Shown: positions 1 to 9,362, counted from the stretch's first letter. The stretch: DNA of 64,000 nucleotides from Treponema_I sp045599005 (GCA_045599005.1 JAZRVF010000006.1:1-64000); one strand, 5' to 3'. Translations and numbers: made by a program. Notes: generated from the letters alone by a model not told the origin.

Positions 1-818
1 GGATTGTAAATGTCTTCAGAATTTTCGCTGAAATGATAGCCGTCGTACATCTGTTTAAGCTGTGCGTGGGTTTCCTCATAAGTCAATTTCAACTTTTCTG
101 CAAGGATTCCGATATCCTCTTTCATGCAGGTATCAAGTTCGCTCTGGGTAATTCCGCAGATTGCACTGTAATCGTCGTCCATGCTGATTTTTGCAAGGTT
201 GTTCAGTTCGCTGAAAATGCTAAGCTGGCTGAATTTTGTGATTCCTGTCATAAAGGCAAACTGAATGTATTCGTCGCAGTCTTTGATTGGTGAATAAAAA
301 CTACGCATTGTCTGGCGCACTTCGTTCATGTTGTCTTCGTAAAGAACGTTTAAAAGCGGTGCATCGTATTCGTCGATAAGAATTACGACTTTATGTCCGG
401 TTTTACGGAAAGCGTGTTTTATAAGAATCGTAAGGCGGTCGTTGATGTTCGATGCCTTTTCTGTAATTCCATATTTGGCTTCGTATTCATCAAGCTTAAC
501 GCCCATGCCTTGCTTTATTTCTTCAACACTATCCCGCTTTAAGGAACTCATATTAAAATGCAGAACAGGATACTGAATCCACTCTTTTTCAAGTTCAGAA
601 ATTTTTAGGCCAGTAAACAAATCTTTATTGCCGGAAAAATATTCCCTCATTGTGGAAATAAGAAGCGACTTTCCGAATCGGCGGGGACGGCTCAAAAAAA
701 CGCATTTATAGTGGTGCGAAAGTTTGTAAACCAGATCCGTTTTGTCTACATAGAGATAATTGCCGTCTATAATATCTTTAAATGTCTGAATCCCAACCGG
801 GTAACGCCTTTCCTGCAT
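1..818 (-). CDS. AAA-ATPase-like / PDDEXK family protein, partial (3' end beyond window)
   Basis: Reading from an ATG at 818 toward the left edge gives 272 codons with no stop. The N-terminus (MQERRYPVGIQTFKDI, then YVDKTD) and a Walker A-like RRFGKSLL near residue 45 match the AAA-ATPase-like family (PF09820), whose members usually end in a PD-(D/E)XK nuclease-like domain. That C-terminal part would lie outside the window. A Walker B-like VVILIDEYDAPLL follows near residue 125. These proteins occur in many copies in gut bacteria and spirochaetes; their function is not established. The start follows a perfect TATAAT by six bases with no Shine-Dalgarno, so the mRNA is probably leaderless. The family is clear; the role is unknown. 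Confidence 0.85.
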   Translation of the reverse strand, partial: MQERRYPVGIQTFKDIIDGNYLYVDKTDLVYKLSHHYKCVFLSRPRRFGKSLLISTMREYFSGNKDLFTGLKISELEKEWIQYPVLHFNMSSLKRDSVEEIKQGMGVKLDEYEAKYGITEKASNINDRLTILIKHAFRKTGHKVVILIDEYDAPLLNVLYEDNMNEVRQTMRSFYSPIKDCDEYIQFAFMTGITKFSQLSIFSELNNLAKISMDDDYSAICGITQSELDTCMKEDIGILAEKLKLTYEETHAQLKQMYDGYHFSENSEDIYN

Positions 819-824
819 AGGTTT

Positions 825-833
825 ATTATAGCA
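825..833 (-). promoter_or_regulatory. extended -10 promoter 6 nt before ATG
   Basis: On the minus strand TATAAT (830-825) is preceded by TGC, an extended -10, and followed by six bases and then the ATG at 818. No good -35 is seen at 17 bp. The geometry predicts transcription starting at or next to the start codon. Confidence 0.6.
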
Positions 834-1029
834 GAAAATATGGGATTCTTGTAGTGGGGAAAACAGGCGTCCCGGCAAATAGTAAATGCTAAAAACTAAC
901 TTGTAGAATTTCCAAATGAAAGCCCTTTTTCATCTCGTTTAGTGACATAAAAATTCGATAGTCCAATCAGAATCAGTTGTACAAAAATATGTTTCCACCG
1001 GCTGGCTTTACGTTTATTCCGCAAAGAAA

Positions 1030-1929
1030 TCATTCAGCAATCACTTTCAGCTCGCTTTTAAAACCTGCAATCTCCAGCACAAAATCCGCCTTTGACTCAG
1101 TTTTTTCCTCATCCTTCAGTTTCTTCCAGTCCGGAACATTCATCACCTGATTGTCTTTATCCAGGAAGCGGGTATGCTTTCCCATACGCCGGCAGTCAAA
1201 GGTCGCGTTTTTCACAGAAATTACGGAAACCGCCTTCCACTGATTGATATCCAGTTTTCCTTTGAAAGAGTTCACCTCATAGACAGCATCGCTGCCTGTA
1301 TCCATCTCTATGTGTCCGAGAGCATTGGAAATAAAACAGTTCTTAACTTTTCCGCCGAATTCCAGACTTTCAAGACTGATGTCACGAATCCGCAGATTGT
1401 CTGTGATTCCATCAATCTCAAGATGTGCCACAAATTTCTGGGGAATCCTGAAAAGAACGTAAATATCGCGTCTGGCGGTAAGATCTGTAATGTCGTCAGA
1501 GTGCTTTATCTTTACGGTCATACGTTTTCTGTTCTCCTCAATCTTCACCTTTACCAGCCGGCTCAGAAGACTCAGTCTGTTTGAAGCAAGAACAACCTCA
1601 ATCTGCTCATTCTCAGTACGTTCCACAATGACTTCATGGGCAATGTCAAAAAAGAATTCGATTTCCTTGGCGTTCTCCAGATCATATTTTGTGGAGCTGT
1701 GGTAGAGGAAATCGTTCTTTGACATAAGGCATTTCTCCTCGCTTAGAAGGGAATCAATCGACTCATTGAAAAGTTCCGAGATTGCAATGATGTTCTCAAT
1801 GTCAGGCAGCCCCGCACCGTTCTCCCACTTTGTGACTGCCTGACGTGAGACATAAAGTTTCTCAGCCAGCTGCTCCTGACTCATGTTTCTGTTCTTTCTG
1901 AGCTCTCTCAATTTTTCCGCAAAATTCAT
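1030..1929 (-). CDS. XRE-family regulator with C-terminal beta-rich DUF4097-like domain
   Basis: 299 aa. Residues about 5-60 form a Cro/C1-type helix-turn-helix (MSQEQLAEKLYVSRQAVTKW is typical). The rest, about 80-299, is rich in short beta strands with repeated hydrophobic/polar alternation, like the DUF4097 putative adhesin domain often fused to XRE regulators in Firmicutes and spirochaetes. The start has a good Shine-Dalgarno (AGGAAGAG). It is divergent from the MFS transporter at 2345, with a folded repeat element between them, so it may control that transporter or itself. What the C-terminal domain senses is unknown. Confidence 0.88.
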   Translation of the reverse strand: MNFAEKLRELRKNRNMSQEQLAEKLYVSRQAVTKWENGAGLPDIENIIAISELFNESIDSLLSEEKCLMSKNDFLYHSSTKYDLENAKEIEFFFDIAHEVIVERTENEQIEVVLASNRLSLLSRLVKVKIEENRKRMTVKIKHSDDITDLTARRDIYVLFRIPQKFVAHLEIDGITDNLRIRDISLESLEFGGKVKNCFISNALGHIEMDTGSDAVYEVNSFKGKLDINQWKAVSVISVKNATFDCRRMGKHTRFLDKDNQVMNVPDWKKLKDEEKTESKADFVLEIAGFKSELKVIAE

Positions 1930-2026
1930 ATCTCTTCCTTTATAAATTTAATTTTACCAGTTTCATTTCGCCAAGAACAACACCGCCTGACGGAAGGTGT
2001 CGTTCCTTTCCTCTCCGTCCCGCTAT

Positions 2027-2123
2027 GAAAAACGACACCGGAGTCAGACGGGGCGGCGGACGAACTTGTGCGCCAGCACAACTTGAGTCAAGCCGGCCAG
2101 TCTGACGAATAGTGTCGTTTTTC
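2027..2123. repeat. ~100-bp folded intergenic element, copy A
   Basis: Outer arms GAAAAACGACAC (2027-2038) and GTGTCGTTTTTC (2112-2123) pair perfectly. Inside them GTCAGAC pairs with GTCTGAC, and the centre is a small hairpin TTGTGC-GCCA-GCACAA. A second partial copy of the right arm (CTGACGGAAGGTGTCGTT) lies at 1987-2004. The same architecture recurs at 7406-7509 and 48284-48388. It sits between the divergent XRE and MFS genes. Confidence 0.7.
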
Positions 2124-2344
2124 AACAAACTCCGAAATGCATGGGAAAACAATACCCCGCCACCCTCTTTTCCGACAGAAACAGCTGTTTACATGGTGGT
2201 TTTTTTTCGCTACTTATCGTTGCATAAACGGAATTCACACACTTTAAGCGGTTTTACATGGATTTTTTCACCGGAAGAGGAAGAAAAAAATCAGAAGATT
2301 CTGTAGAATGGACAGAAAACCAAAAGGAAGGTCGGAATATCCAA

Positions 2345-3532
2345 ATGAGTAAAATATCAGCTGTTTTCAAAGACGATACAAAATGGAAGACACTTTTCAT
2401 GTCTATCCTCATGATGGCCGTAGGATACGGACTCCATAAAGGAATTGTTGACAACTATCTTGCCGAAGTCGTCCAGATGAAGGAATTTGACCGTGGAGCC
2501 ACAGAGTTCTTCCGCGAACTTCCCGGATTCATGCTTATCTTCATCCTCGCACTGTTCTACAAGTTCTCAGCAGAAAAAATGTACAAAATGGGCGGACTGA
2601 TAATGATTTTGGGCATGGGACTCCTCGCCTTCGTTCCGCCCTACAAAGCTCTGGTAATCTTCTCAATCTTCCTTTACTCAACCGGAGAACACATCCAGCT
2701 GGGAATGAAAAACACACTTTCCCTTGAATACTCAAAGAACGGACTTGGCGGACAGGCTCTCGGATATCAGAATGCCATCTATCAGGCCGGCAATCTTCTT
2801 GGCTATGTTGTCGTAATCATTGCATTCGCACTCTTCTCTTCAAACAGCATGTTCAAACCTTTCTTCATGGTTTCCACAGTGTTCATGGCAGTGGCCTTTA
2901 TCTTTGCCATGGGTCTTTCAGGAAAAAGCGAGACAGACAAGACAAAAAGCAGATTCTACTTCAAGAAAAAATTCACAAAGTACTATATGCTTGAGATCTT
3001 CTACGGTGCAAGAAAGCAGGTTTTCTTCACCTTCGGGCCCTACGTGCTTATTCTGTTCTACGGAGCAAATGCCTCTGTCATCAGCCTTCTCTTCGCAGTT
3101 TCCGCAATCTCATGTTTCTTCCTGTCACCGGTGGTCGGCAAGATTGTGGACAGACTCGGCTACAAACCGGTCATGGTGGGAGACACACTGATTCTTGTGA
3201 TCGTCTGTTTCTTCTACGGCTTTGCCCATCATCTTTTCCCCAGAAACATTGCCTTTATTGTCTGCTGTGTGAACTACGTGCTTGATTCAATCATTTCCCT
3301 TGCATCCATGGCTTCCAACGTCTACGTCCAGGACATCTCTGACAGCAAGGAAGAAATGCGTGCCACAATCTCCACAGGGATTTCAGTGAACCATATGATC
3401 ACAATCTTCATCGCTCTTTTCGGCGGAGTGATCTGGCAGAAACTTGGAATCGAGACACTGTTCATTGTGTCCGCAGTTCTCGGACTCTGCAACAGTGCCT
3501 ACGCGGCAACGATCAAAACTCCCGCAAAGTGA
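2345..3532 (+). CDS. MFS transporter
   Basis: 395 aa from the ATG at 2345. The frame stays open to an earlier ATG at 2258, but its first 29 residues are charged and unlike a transporter N-terminus, and an AGGAAGG stands about 14 bases before 2345. About twelve hydrophobic segments are visible, with the MFS-type loop VVGKIVDRLGYKPVMVGD near residue 290. The substrate cannot be read from sequence. No terminator is seen; a new promoter for the VWA gene begins just after the stop. Confidence 0.85.
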   Translation: MSKISAVFKDDTKWKTLFMSILMMAVGYGLHKGIVDNYLAEVVQMKEFDRGATEFFRELPGFMLIFILALFYKFSAEKMYKMGGLIMILGMGLLAFVPPYKALVIFSIFLYSTGEHIQLGMKNTLSLEYSKNGLGGQALGYQNAIYQAGNLLGYVVVIIAFALFSSNSMFKPFFMVSTVFMAVAFIFAMGLSGKSETDKTKSRFYFKKKFTKYYMLEIFYGARKQVFFTFGPYVLILFYGANASVISLLFAVSAISCFFLSPVVGKIVDRLGYKPVMVGDTLILVIVCFFYGFAHHLFPRNIAFIVCCVNYVLDSIISLASMASNVYVQDISDSKEEMRATISTGISVNHMITIFIALFGGVIWQKLGIETLFIVSAVLGLCNSAYAATIKTPAK

Positions 3533-3536
3533 AAAA

Positions 3537-3565
3537 TTGTAATATCTGATTTTCTGGATTATAAT
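3537..3565 (+). promoter_or_regulatory. sigma70-type promoter for the VWA gene
   Basis: TTGTAA (3537-3542), a 17-bp spacer and a perfect TATAAT (3560-3565) lie 57 bases before the VWA start. This transcript has a normal leader carrying a GAGG Shine-Dalgarno. Confidence 0.65.
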
Positions 3566-3622
3566 AGACCTCATATTGTAAACACAAAAGTTTATAAATC
3601 CTTACCCAATATCGAGGTCTCT

Positions 3623-5179
3623 ATGAAAAAGATTTTACTTCCACTTATGATTCTGCTTTCCGCTTCGGCAATGCTGTATGCAGCGGGCACGAAAGAAAGC
3701 TCAACTTCCTCAGACCGTGCCATGTATCTTTCAAACCGGGGATACATCACACCTGCTGATCAGATTGAGATTGACGCCTATATCTCACAGGTTGATTATG
3801 ATTATCCCGTTCCGAAAGACACTCCCGTAAACTTTATTGTGGATGCAGAACAGAAGGGCGAACTTGCATATCTTCAGATTGGAATGAAAGGCAGAAAAAC
3901 AGCCTTCCGCAATCTGCCCAAATTCAACCTTGCCTTTGTTATCGATGTGAGCGGTTCCATGTACATCGCGGACAAACTTGACTGGGTTAAAGACTCTTTT
4001 GAGATCTTCATAGAGAATGTCCGCCCGCAGGATTACGTCTCACTCATCGCTTTCAGCACTGATGTGTCTGTGCTTTTCCCTGCGACCCAGATGGCCACCT
4101 ACAACGAAAAACTTCTTCTTAAGAATGCCGTACAGCGGATGAATGCTTATGGCGGAACAAACGTATACGACGGTCTTGCAGCAGGATATCAGGAAGTGAT
4201 CGCAAACTATGACAGAGATTACGTTAACAGAGTAATTCTGCTTACAGACGGAGAACACAACTCAGGAAGCCACACAACTGACGACATCATTAACCTTGCG
4301 GAAAAATACAAGAACTTCAACATAAACGTCTCCTGTATCGCACTTGGTACAGATTCTGACGTGAACCTTATGGTAGACACGGCAACAGCCGGCGGCGGAA
4401 GTTCACGCTTTATCTCAAACCACGAGAAGATGGTGGAGACTTTCGGCACTGAACTGGACCGGCTTCTTGTTCCCGCCGCACGCAGTCTCAGAATGCAGCT
4501 CAGACTTGCGGAAGATGTAAAACTGATTGATACCTGGGGCTATGAAAGCAGCGTTGACGGTCAGGTGATTTCCTACGAACTGGATACAATCCATAACGGA
4601 GATTATGAGACCATCCTTTCAGAGGTTCTTCTGCCACCGGAATTCGATGCATCACAGCCGGTGGGATGGTTCTCCAGCGTCTACGAAGATCTTGAGGGGA
4701 ACCCCCTTGTGTTTGAGGAAACACCTGTCTTCCTTATGGAGAAACCGGCTGACAAAGCTGATGAGATCACTGGCACAAGACTCATGCAGTCTGAAGCCTA
4801 TGTCAGACTGGGACGCCTTCTCATCAGCATTGCCGAGAAATCAGATGCAATCAACAGGCTGCAGAAAGATTACGTTGCTCTTATGAATGCAGACAGAGCG
4901 GAGACTGTGTCCTTAAACGGAGAGCCAGTTCCCCAGCTGGATTCCGCTTCCTCAGTGAACCCTGAGTCCATGCAGCAGGCAGCCTTACTGAAAGAGGAGA
5001 TCATTTACAGACTGAAGGAATGCATTGTCAGAATCCGCGCGATGTATGAGGATCTTGCACGCATTGATGATGCTCTTGACGGGGAACAGTTCACCAAAGA
5101 CCTGACGATTCTCCAGAATTATACGGTCACATTCCAGAATTCCCTTGCATCCTATGAAGAACAGAATCAGCAGGAATAA
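3623..5179 (+). CDS. exported von Willebrand factor A domain protein
   Basis: 518 aa. A signal peptide (residues 1-20, ending LYA-AG, no lipobox Cys) is followed by an N-terminal segment and a VWA domain at about 100-280. The metal-ion-adhesion motif is intact: D108, S110 and S112 in DVSGS, a Thr in YGGTNVYDG and an Asp in LLTDGEHNSG. The C-terminal 200 residues are mostly helical. The organisation resembles bacterial YfbK-type VWA proteins, which are periplasmic or envelope-bound; the ligand is unknown. It is followed after 48 bp by the membrane hydrolase gene, so the two may act together at the envelope. Confidence 0.88.
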   Translation: MKKILLPLMILLSASAMLYAAGTKESSTSSDRAMYLSNRGYITPADQIEIDAYISQVDYDYPVPKDTPVNFIVDAEQKGELAYLQIGMKGRKTAFRNLPKFNLAFVIDVSGSMYIADKLDWVKDSFEIFIENVRPQDYVSLIAFSTDVSVLFPATQMATYNEKLLLKNAVQRMNAYGGTNVYDGLAAGYQEVIANYDRDYVNRVILLTDGEHNSGSHTTDDIINLAEKYKNFNINVSCIALGTDSDVNLMVDTATAGGGSSRFISNHEKMVETFGTELDRLLVPAARSLRMQLRLAEDVKLIDTWGYESSVDGQVISYELDTIHNGDYETILSEVLLPPEFDASQPVGWFSSVYEDLEGNPLVFEETPVFLMEKPADKADEITGTRLMQSEAYVRLGRLLISIAEKSDAINRLQKDYVALMNADRAETVSLNGEPVPQLDSASSVNPESMQQAALLKEEIIYRLKECIVRIRAMYEDLARIDDALDGEQFTKDLTILQNYTVTFQNSLASYEEQNQQE

Positions 5180-5227
5180 AACTGTGTGATATAATTGAAA
5201 GAACGAAAAACGGAGGATTATTGAGAA

Positions 5228-7312
5228 ATGAAAAAACATGCCATTCTGCTGGCTGCCTTCATCGCAGTCTCAGCAATCTGTATGATTATCGCCAACGTCA
5301 TCCAGACAGACGGCGGTAAAATTGATGTTTCCATGGGTGAGATCCAGATGAACTGGAAAAACACTATGAACACCATGGATGAAAATGGAAACCTGGTCAG
5401 TTCCAAAGAGGATTTTCTTGACAGCGGAACTTTGACTTTCAAACTTTACAAGCCGGCCGGCGTTTCTGCTGAGAATCCGGCACCTGCAGTTCTTCTGCTC
5501 CACGGTTACCAGAACGACCACGAGACCAGTGCGGCCTACGCCGTGGAACTTGCACGACGCGGTGTTGTAGTAATGGCTCTTGATGAATTCGGTCACGGCT
5601 CAACTTCCATCGGAATGAGGAAACGCGGCTGGACAAACCACAAAGTCAAGGTAAGTTACGGAAACGACAGTGATTCTGACGGAACTTATGCAGAGATCGG
5701 CGGGGCAAAACGCTACCGTCTTATGATGAACTTCTCCACTCTCAGTTTCTTCAACGACCGCTACAGCAAAGGCACTGACGGAACAGAAGTTGCAGACAGC
5801 TCCATGGGCGGTGTCTCAGCATACACAGTCCTTTCAAATCTTGATTTTGTTGATCCCACCAGAATGGCGGTCTCCGGTCACTCAATGGGAACATGGGCTT
5901 CCTGGACTGTGGCAGCTATGCTTTCCGGCGCAACCGATAGCATGGGCCGGGACATCTCACCAAAAGCCGTGGTTCTTCAGTGTGGCGAGCTTTTCAGACA
6001 GAGTGTCTACGATTCAGCGAACATCAAGTTCAACAACGTGCTTCTGCTTCAGGCCAAATACGACGAGTTCAACTACTTCCGCGACTATGCCAACACTGTG
6101 ACAGATGATCTGCTCAGGACTCCGATCCGCACCGAATTCCTCGGGACAACAGCTGACAGGGTCGCATGGAACACAACTTTCGGAAACTTTGCTGACGGAA
6201 CCGCACGGCGCATCGAACTGCTCAACACAAACCACCGTCTTACAACCCATCATTCCGGCGGTATGAAAGCCGCGATGGAGTGGTTCCAGAACGCGCTGAA
6301 ACTGGACACAACTGTCGCTTCCACAGACCAGGTCTTCCTGATCAAGGAATGGCTTGTGTTCGTGGCAATGCTCTGCGGTATCGCCGCCATGATTCCCTTT
6401 ATGGAACTGCTTCTCTGCACACCATTCTTTGCCAGTGTCGCATGCGGCATTCCGAACCGTCCTGACAGAGTAAGCAAGGGCAGAAAATGGGTCCGCGGCA
6501 TGATCATCACCGTGCTGATCGCATTCATCACCTATCCTTTCATGACACAGCTCGGTCACGGACTCTTACCGCTTCCCGAAGGCATTTTCCGCATGACAAT
6601 CGGAAACGGCTTCCTCAGCTGGTACCTGCTTCTGATCATCATCATGCTCATCACAACCTGGACTTCAGTGCGTGGAGCAAAAAAACGCGGTTCAACAATG
6701 GATTTTGCGGACATGGGATTTGCAGCCGAACCTGCCGACAGATCACGGACAGCTGTTTTCAGCTGGGCTCTCTGCGGCAAAGGTGCACTGCTTGCATTCT
6801 GCATGACAGGTCTTATGTATGTGCTGGTACTGATTTTTGAAAAGACAATGCTGCTTGATTACCGCTTCATCTGGCCTTTCTTCAAGACCTTCACACTTGC
6901 AAGATTCGGACAGTTCTGTCTTTACATCCCGATCTTCGCAGTTTTCTTCCTGCTGAACAACTCAAAGATTTTTGCCCAGGCCCGTGTTGAGGACGCGACA
7001 ACTCCCGGTTTCAAAGGATTCATGAACTGCTGGTGGAAATATGCCCTGTGCATGGTCGGCGGAATCATTCTGCTGATGCTGCTGGAATACATTCCCTTCT
7101 TTGCAGGAATCGGTCCCGGTGCAGACCTGCTTTTCTCAAGCACTTTCGGCGGACCTTTCATGTCTCTGATGATTGTCTTTGTTCCTCAGGTTCTGGTGTT
7201 CAGCGTGATCTGTACCTACGTGTTCCGCCGCACCGGAAATGTCTTTACCGGCGCACTCTGTGTGGCAATCCTTGCATGCTGGATCGTCACCGGCGGAAGC
7301 GCAATGTTCTGA
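5228..7312 (+). CDS. membrane alpha/beta hydrolase with C-terminal transmembrane bundle
   Basis: 694 aa. One N-terminal membrane segment (residues 5-24) is followed by an extracytoplasmic alpha/beta hydrolase fold: oxyanion HGY at 92-94, LDEFGHG, and the nucleophile elbow GHSMG with Ser219. From about residue 370 there are roughly seven or eight hydrophobic segments, unusual for a plain hydrolase. An ester or acyl substrate is likely but cannot be named. It has a strong GGAGG Shine-Dalgarno and a TATAAT-like box at 5190-5195, so it may be transcribed both from the VWA promoter and on its own. A terminator follows at 7336. Confidence 0.82.
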   Translation: MKKHAILLAAFIAVSAICMIIANVIQTDGGKIDVSMGEIQMNWKNTMNTMDENGNLVSSKEDFLDSGTLTFKLYKPAGVSAENPAPAVLLLHGYQNDHETSAAYAVELARRGVVVMALDEFGHGSTSIGMRKRGWTNHKVKVSYGNDSDSDGTYAEIGGAKRYRLMMNFSTLSFFNDRYSKGTDGTEVADSSMGGVSAYTVLSNLDFVDPTRMAVSGHSMGTWASWTVAAMLSGATDSMGRDISPKAVVLQCGELFRQSVYDSANIKFNNVLLLQAKYDEFNYFRDYANTVTDDLLRTPIRTEFLGTTADRVAWNTTFGNFADGTARRIELLNTNHRLTTHHSGGMKAAMEWFQNALKLDTTVASTDQVFLIKEWLVFVAMLCGIAAMIPFMELLLCTPFFASVACGIPNRPDRVSKGRKWVRGMIITVLIAFITYPFMTQLGHGLLPLPEGIFRMTIGNGFLSWYLLLIIIMLITTWTSVRGAKKRGSTMDFADMGFAAEPADRSRTAVFSWALCGKGALLAFCMTGLMYVLVLIFEKTMLLDYRFIWPFFKTFTLARFGQFCLYIPIFAVFFLLNNSKIFAQARVEDATTPGFKGFMNCWWKYALCMVGGIILLMLLEYIPFFAGIGPGADLLFSSTFGGPFMSLMIVFVPQVLVFSVICTYVFRRTGNVFTGALCVAILACWIVTGGSAMF

Positions 7313-7335
7313 GATAAATAAGTTTTCAAAGAAAG

Positions 7336-7364
7336 ACGGGTTCCCGACAGGAGCCCGTTTTTTT
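7336..7364 (+). terminator. rho-independent terminator
   Basis: ACGGGTTCC and GGAGCCCGT form a 9-bp stem with one G-T pair and a CGACA loop, followed by seven T. It ends the VWA/hydrolase transcript. Confidence 0.85.
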
Positions 7365-7405
7365 ATAAGGCCAAATGTTGATTTTCATATTTCTTACACC
7401 AATGT

Positions 7406-7509
7406 AAAAAAATAACTCCACTATCGCCGAAATCCTGACGAAAAATCGCGGTGCAACAAGTTGCAAGCGATTTCCTGTCAGGACTCCGGCTGCGTTCCGT
7501 TATTTTTTT
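7406..7509. repeat. ~100-bp folded intergenic element, copy C (reverse orientation)
   Basis: Outer arms AAAAAAATAAC and GTTATTTTTTT pair perfectly. Within them TCCTGAC pairs with GTCAGGA and AAATCGC with GCGATTT, and the core is GCAAC-AA-GTTGC. Read in reverse complement it shares CCGGAGTC, CTGAC and an ACTTGT-type core with copies A and B. The rest of the 7313-7663 gap holds only the terminator and the pth promoter. Confidence 0.65.
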
Positions 7510-7627
7510 GCCCTTTTAAATATTTTTCACAAAACCCGAAATTGAACCTATAAGAATACCACAGCAAATAAAAACTTGTTTACTGTCCATGTTGGAGTAT
7601 TTTTTCCAGTCCTGATTTTGTGTACAG

Positions 7628-7656
7628 TTGAGTTAAGCAGCGTTTTTTCTTATTAT
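7628..7656 (+). promoter_or_regulatory. pth promoter, predicted leaderless
   Basis: TTGAGT (7628-7633), a 17-bp spacer and TATTAT (7651-7656) are followed by seven bases and the GTG start at 7664. There is no Shine-Dalgarno. Confidence 0.6.
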
Positions 7657-7663
7657 TGCGGAT

Positions 7664-8281
7664 GTGCAGAAAATATCTCTTGTGGCTTTTTTAGGCAATT
7701 ACGGAACCGAATATCAGAATACACGGCACAATGCTGCCTGGCAGTTCTGTGACTCACTTTCATTCAGCGGCCGGCTTAACTGGCAGAGCAAATTCAAAGG
7801 CGAATACTGCAGCGTAGACCGCAGCATTTTTTCCCCAGGTGGAGCCAATGCCGGCGGTAGCGCAAACGACACTGTCTATCTTCTTAAACCCATGACATAC
7901 ATGAACCTTTCCGGCGAAAGCGTCTCAGCCCTGGCGAACTTCTACAAAATCAAGCCGGAATCAATTCTGGTGATCCATGACGAACTGGAACTGCCCTGTG
8001 GAACAGTCAGCCTTAAATGGTCAGGAGGATTGGGCGGTCACAACGGGCTCCGTTCCATGAAAGACTGTTTCGGCACCGCTGATTTCTGGCGTCTCCGTTT
8101 CGGCATCGGACGCCCTGACCACCCGGACATTGCAAAGTATGTGCTTTCAAATTTCACCGCTGATGAACAGATAATCCTGTCACAGATTTTCCCGCAGACT
8201 GCCGACCTTCTGAACCTTGTGATGACAAAGGGTCCGGAAAGTCAGCTGAACAACTGGAAAAAACGCAATCTGAAAGCCTGA
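7664..8281 (+). CDS. pth: peptidyl-tRNA hydrolase
   Basis: 205 aa from a GTG start. The enzyme cleaves the ester bond of peptidyl-tRNAs released prematurely by ribosomes. Family signatures are all present: the FLGNYG...NTRHN segment with the catalytic His, KPMTYMNLSGE, the HDELELP segment with the catalytic Asp, and GGLGGHNGLRS. The length is normal for bacterial Pth. An ATG two bases upstream is out of frame. The gene stands alone behind its own promoter and ends 5 bp from the convergent nucleotidase gene, with no terminator between them. Confidence 0.95.
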   Translation: MQKISLVAFLGNYGTEYQNTRHNAAWQFCDSLSFSGRLNWQSKFKGEYCSVDRSIFSPGGANAGGSANDTVYLLKPMTYMNLSGESVSALANFYKIKPESILVIHDELELPCGTVSLKWSGGLGGHNGLRSMKDCFGTADFWRLRFGIGRPDHPDIAKYVLSNFTADEQIILSQIFPQTADLLNLVMTKGPESQLNNWKKRNLKA

Positions 8282-8286
8282 CCGGA

Positions 8287-8889
8287 TCAGGATTTTTTAA
8301 GCAGGGCGTCAATCTCTTTCCAATCCCTGCAACGGATGTAGTTTGGCGCCGGAAATTCCGCCGATTCGTTCCAAGGCCGGGAGAAAACAGCAACTGTGCA
8401 CTGTTTCAGGTGTGCAAGATGCCTGAAGGCGGCAGGAGAATCTTCCACCGCAAAATCGAAAGACATACTGTAAAAATCATCCAGCTCAAGACTGAAGGTG
8501 CTGTCTTTTATAAAAGCGTCACGGCCGTATTTATTCAGACAGAAAAGTTCCGCCCGTTCCAGGCCGTGCTCATCAAGCCACTGTCTTGAAGGCCCGTAAG
8601 CACTGTAAGGCCGCCCGGTGATCACAGAGACTTTGTGCCCCGCGTCAATCCATGAGTTTACAGTCTCGGATGCACCCGCAGTCTCTTCGTAAGAAAGCAG
8701 GACTTCCGTCACATGTCCTTCAGTCATCAGCTGTTCATACTGTCCGTCCGTAAGCCCGAAAGATTTCTGCAGATCAAAAAAGCGGACCTTTTCGTAAGGC
8801 AGATCAATCCCAAAAAGCCTGTGGGCAATATCAACAAATTTCTTTGCGGTCTCGCACAGCACGTCATCAAAATCAATGTAAATCTTCAT
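8287..8889 (-). CDS. HAD-family 5'-nucleotidase (NT5C type)
   Basis: 200 aa from the ATG at 8889; the open frame extends upstream to 9036, but those residues are Cys/Phe-rich and non-conserved. The N-terminal MKIYIDFDDVL carries the two catalytic Asp of HAD motif I (D6, D8). VITGRP is motif II and AVEDSP motif IV. Overall it resembles the 5'(3')-deoxyribonucleotidase NT5C family (PF06941), which dephosphorylates nucleoside monophosphates. The true substrate cannot be told from sequence. It is convergent with pth. Confidence 0.8.
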   Translation of the reverse strand: MKIYIDFDDVLCETAKKFVDIAHRLFGIDLPYEKVRFFDLQKSFGLTDGQYEQLMTEGHVTEVLLSYEETAGASETVNSWIDAGHKVSVITGRPYSAYGPSRQWLDEHGLERAELFCLNKYGRDAFIKDSTFSLELDDFYSMSFDFAVEDSPAAFRHLAHLKQCTVAVFSRPWNESAEFPAPNYIRCRDWKEIDALLKKS

Positions 8890-8976
8890 AAAAACTGAAT
8901 ACCGTCGGAACAAGAATAAAAACTCCCGCATTTTTTTGCAACATCTGCTTTTCTGCATTAAGCCTAATGCACAAAA

Positions 8977-9047
8977 CGCAACGTGGGCACCAAAGCAAAA
9001 GTTTGTCATGCGCCCGCAACGTGCGCACCAATGCACAAGTTTGTCAT
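8977..9047. repeat. two tandem 33-bp units, 38-bp period
   Basis: CGCAACGTGGGCACCAAAG... (8977-9009) and CGCAACGTGCGCACCAATG... (9015-9047) are near-identical through to GTTTGTCAT. The second unit runs into the GTCATCCTGAGC repeat cluster. Confidence 0.6.
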
Positions 9048-9180
9048 CCTGAGCGCAATGAGCTCAGCAAATACACCCCCTGTCATCCTGAGCGCAATGA
9101 GCGCAGCGAATGAAGTCGAAGGATCTGCCCAAACTTTCATTATGCTTTGTAAAGATCCTTCGACTCCGCTCAGGATGACA
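9041..9180. repeat. GTCATCCTGAGCG repeat cluster 1
   Basis: Two direct copies of TGTCATCCTGAGCGCAATGA (from 9042 and 9081) and one inverted copy (9153-9180: AGATCCTTCGACT, then CCGCTCAGGATGACA). The second direct copy continues to GAAGTCGAAGGATCT (9112-9126), so it can fold with the inverted copy into a long hairpin. This motif is a well-known dispersed bacterial intergenic repeat type. A second cluster is at 28774-28989. Confidence 0.75.
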
Positions 9181-9362
9181 TTTTTCCCCGGAATGACAAA
9201 CCCGCCCCAAGCTCAGCGAACGCAATGCCCCCGCTCATACGCGTCGGACACAGCGCATAAAAATCACTTCCCTGACAACCGAAATAAATGAAATTGACGC
9301 ATCAAAAACCTTTTCGTACAATGCCCGATGTTCCCAAAAAACGGACACATTCGGAGGACAGC

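Noticed and set aside
2112..2306. 64-codon ORF before the MFS gene
   Set aside because: It begins within the palindromic element and overlaps the MFS upstream frame; composition and lack of ribosome site argue against it.
6014..6559. 181-residue minus-strand frame inside the membrane hydrolase gene
   Set aside because: Antisense shadow of the alpha/beta hydrolase with a Cys/His-rich meaningless composition.
8890..8900. Leaderless promoter for the HAD nucleotidase
   Set aside because: TATTCA six bases before the ATG at 8889 fits the spacing but has only a poor -35, so it is only a possibility.
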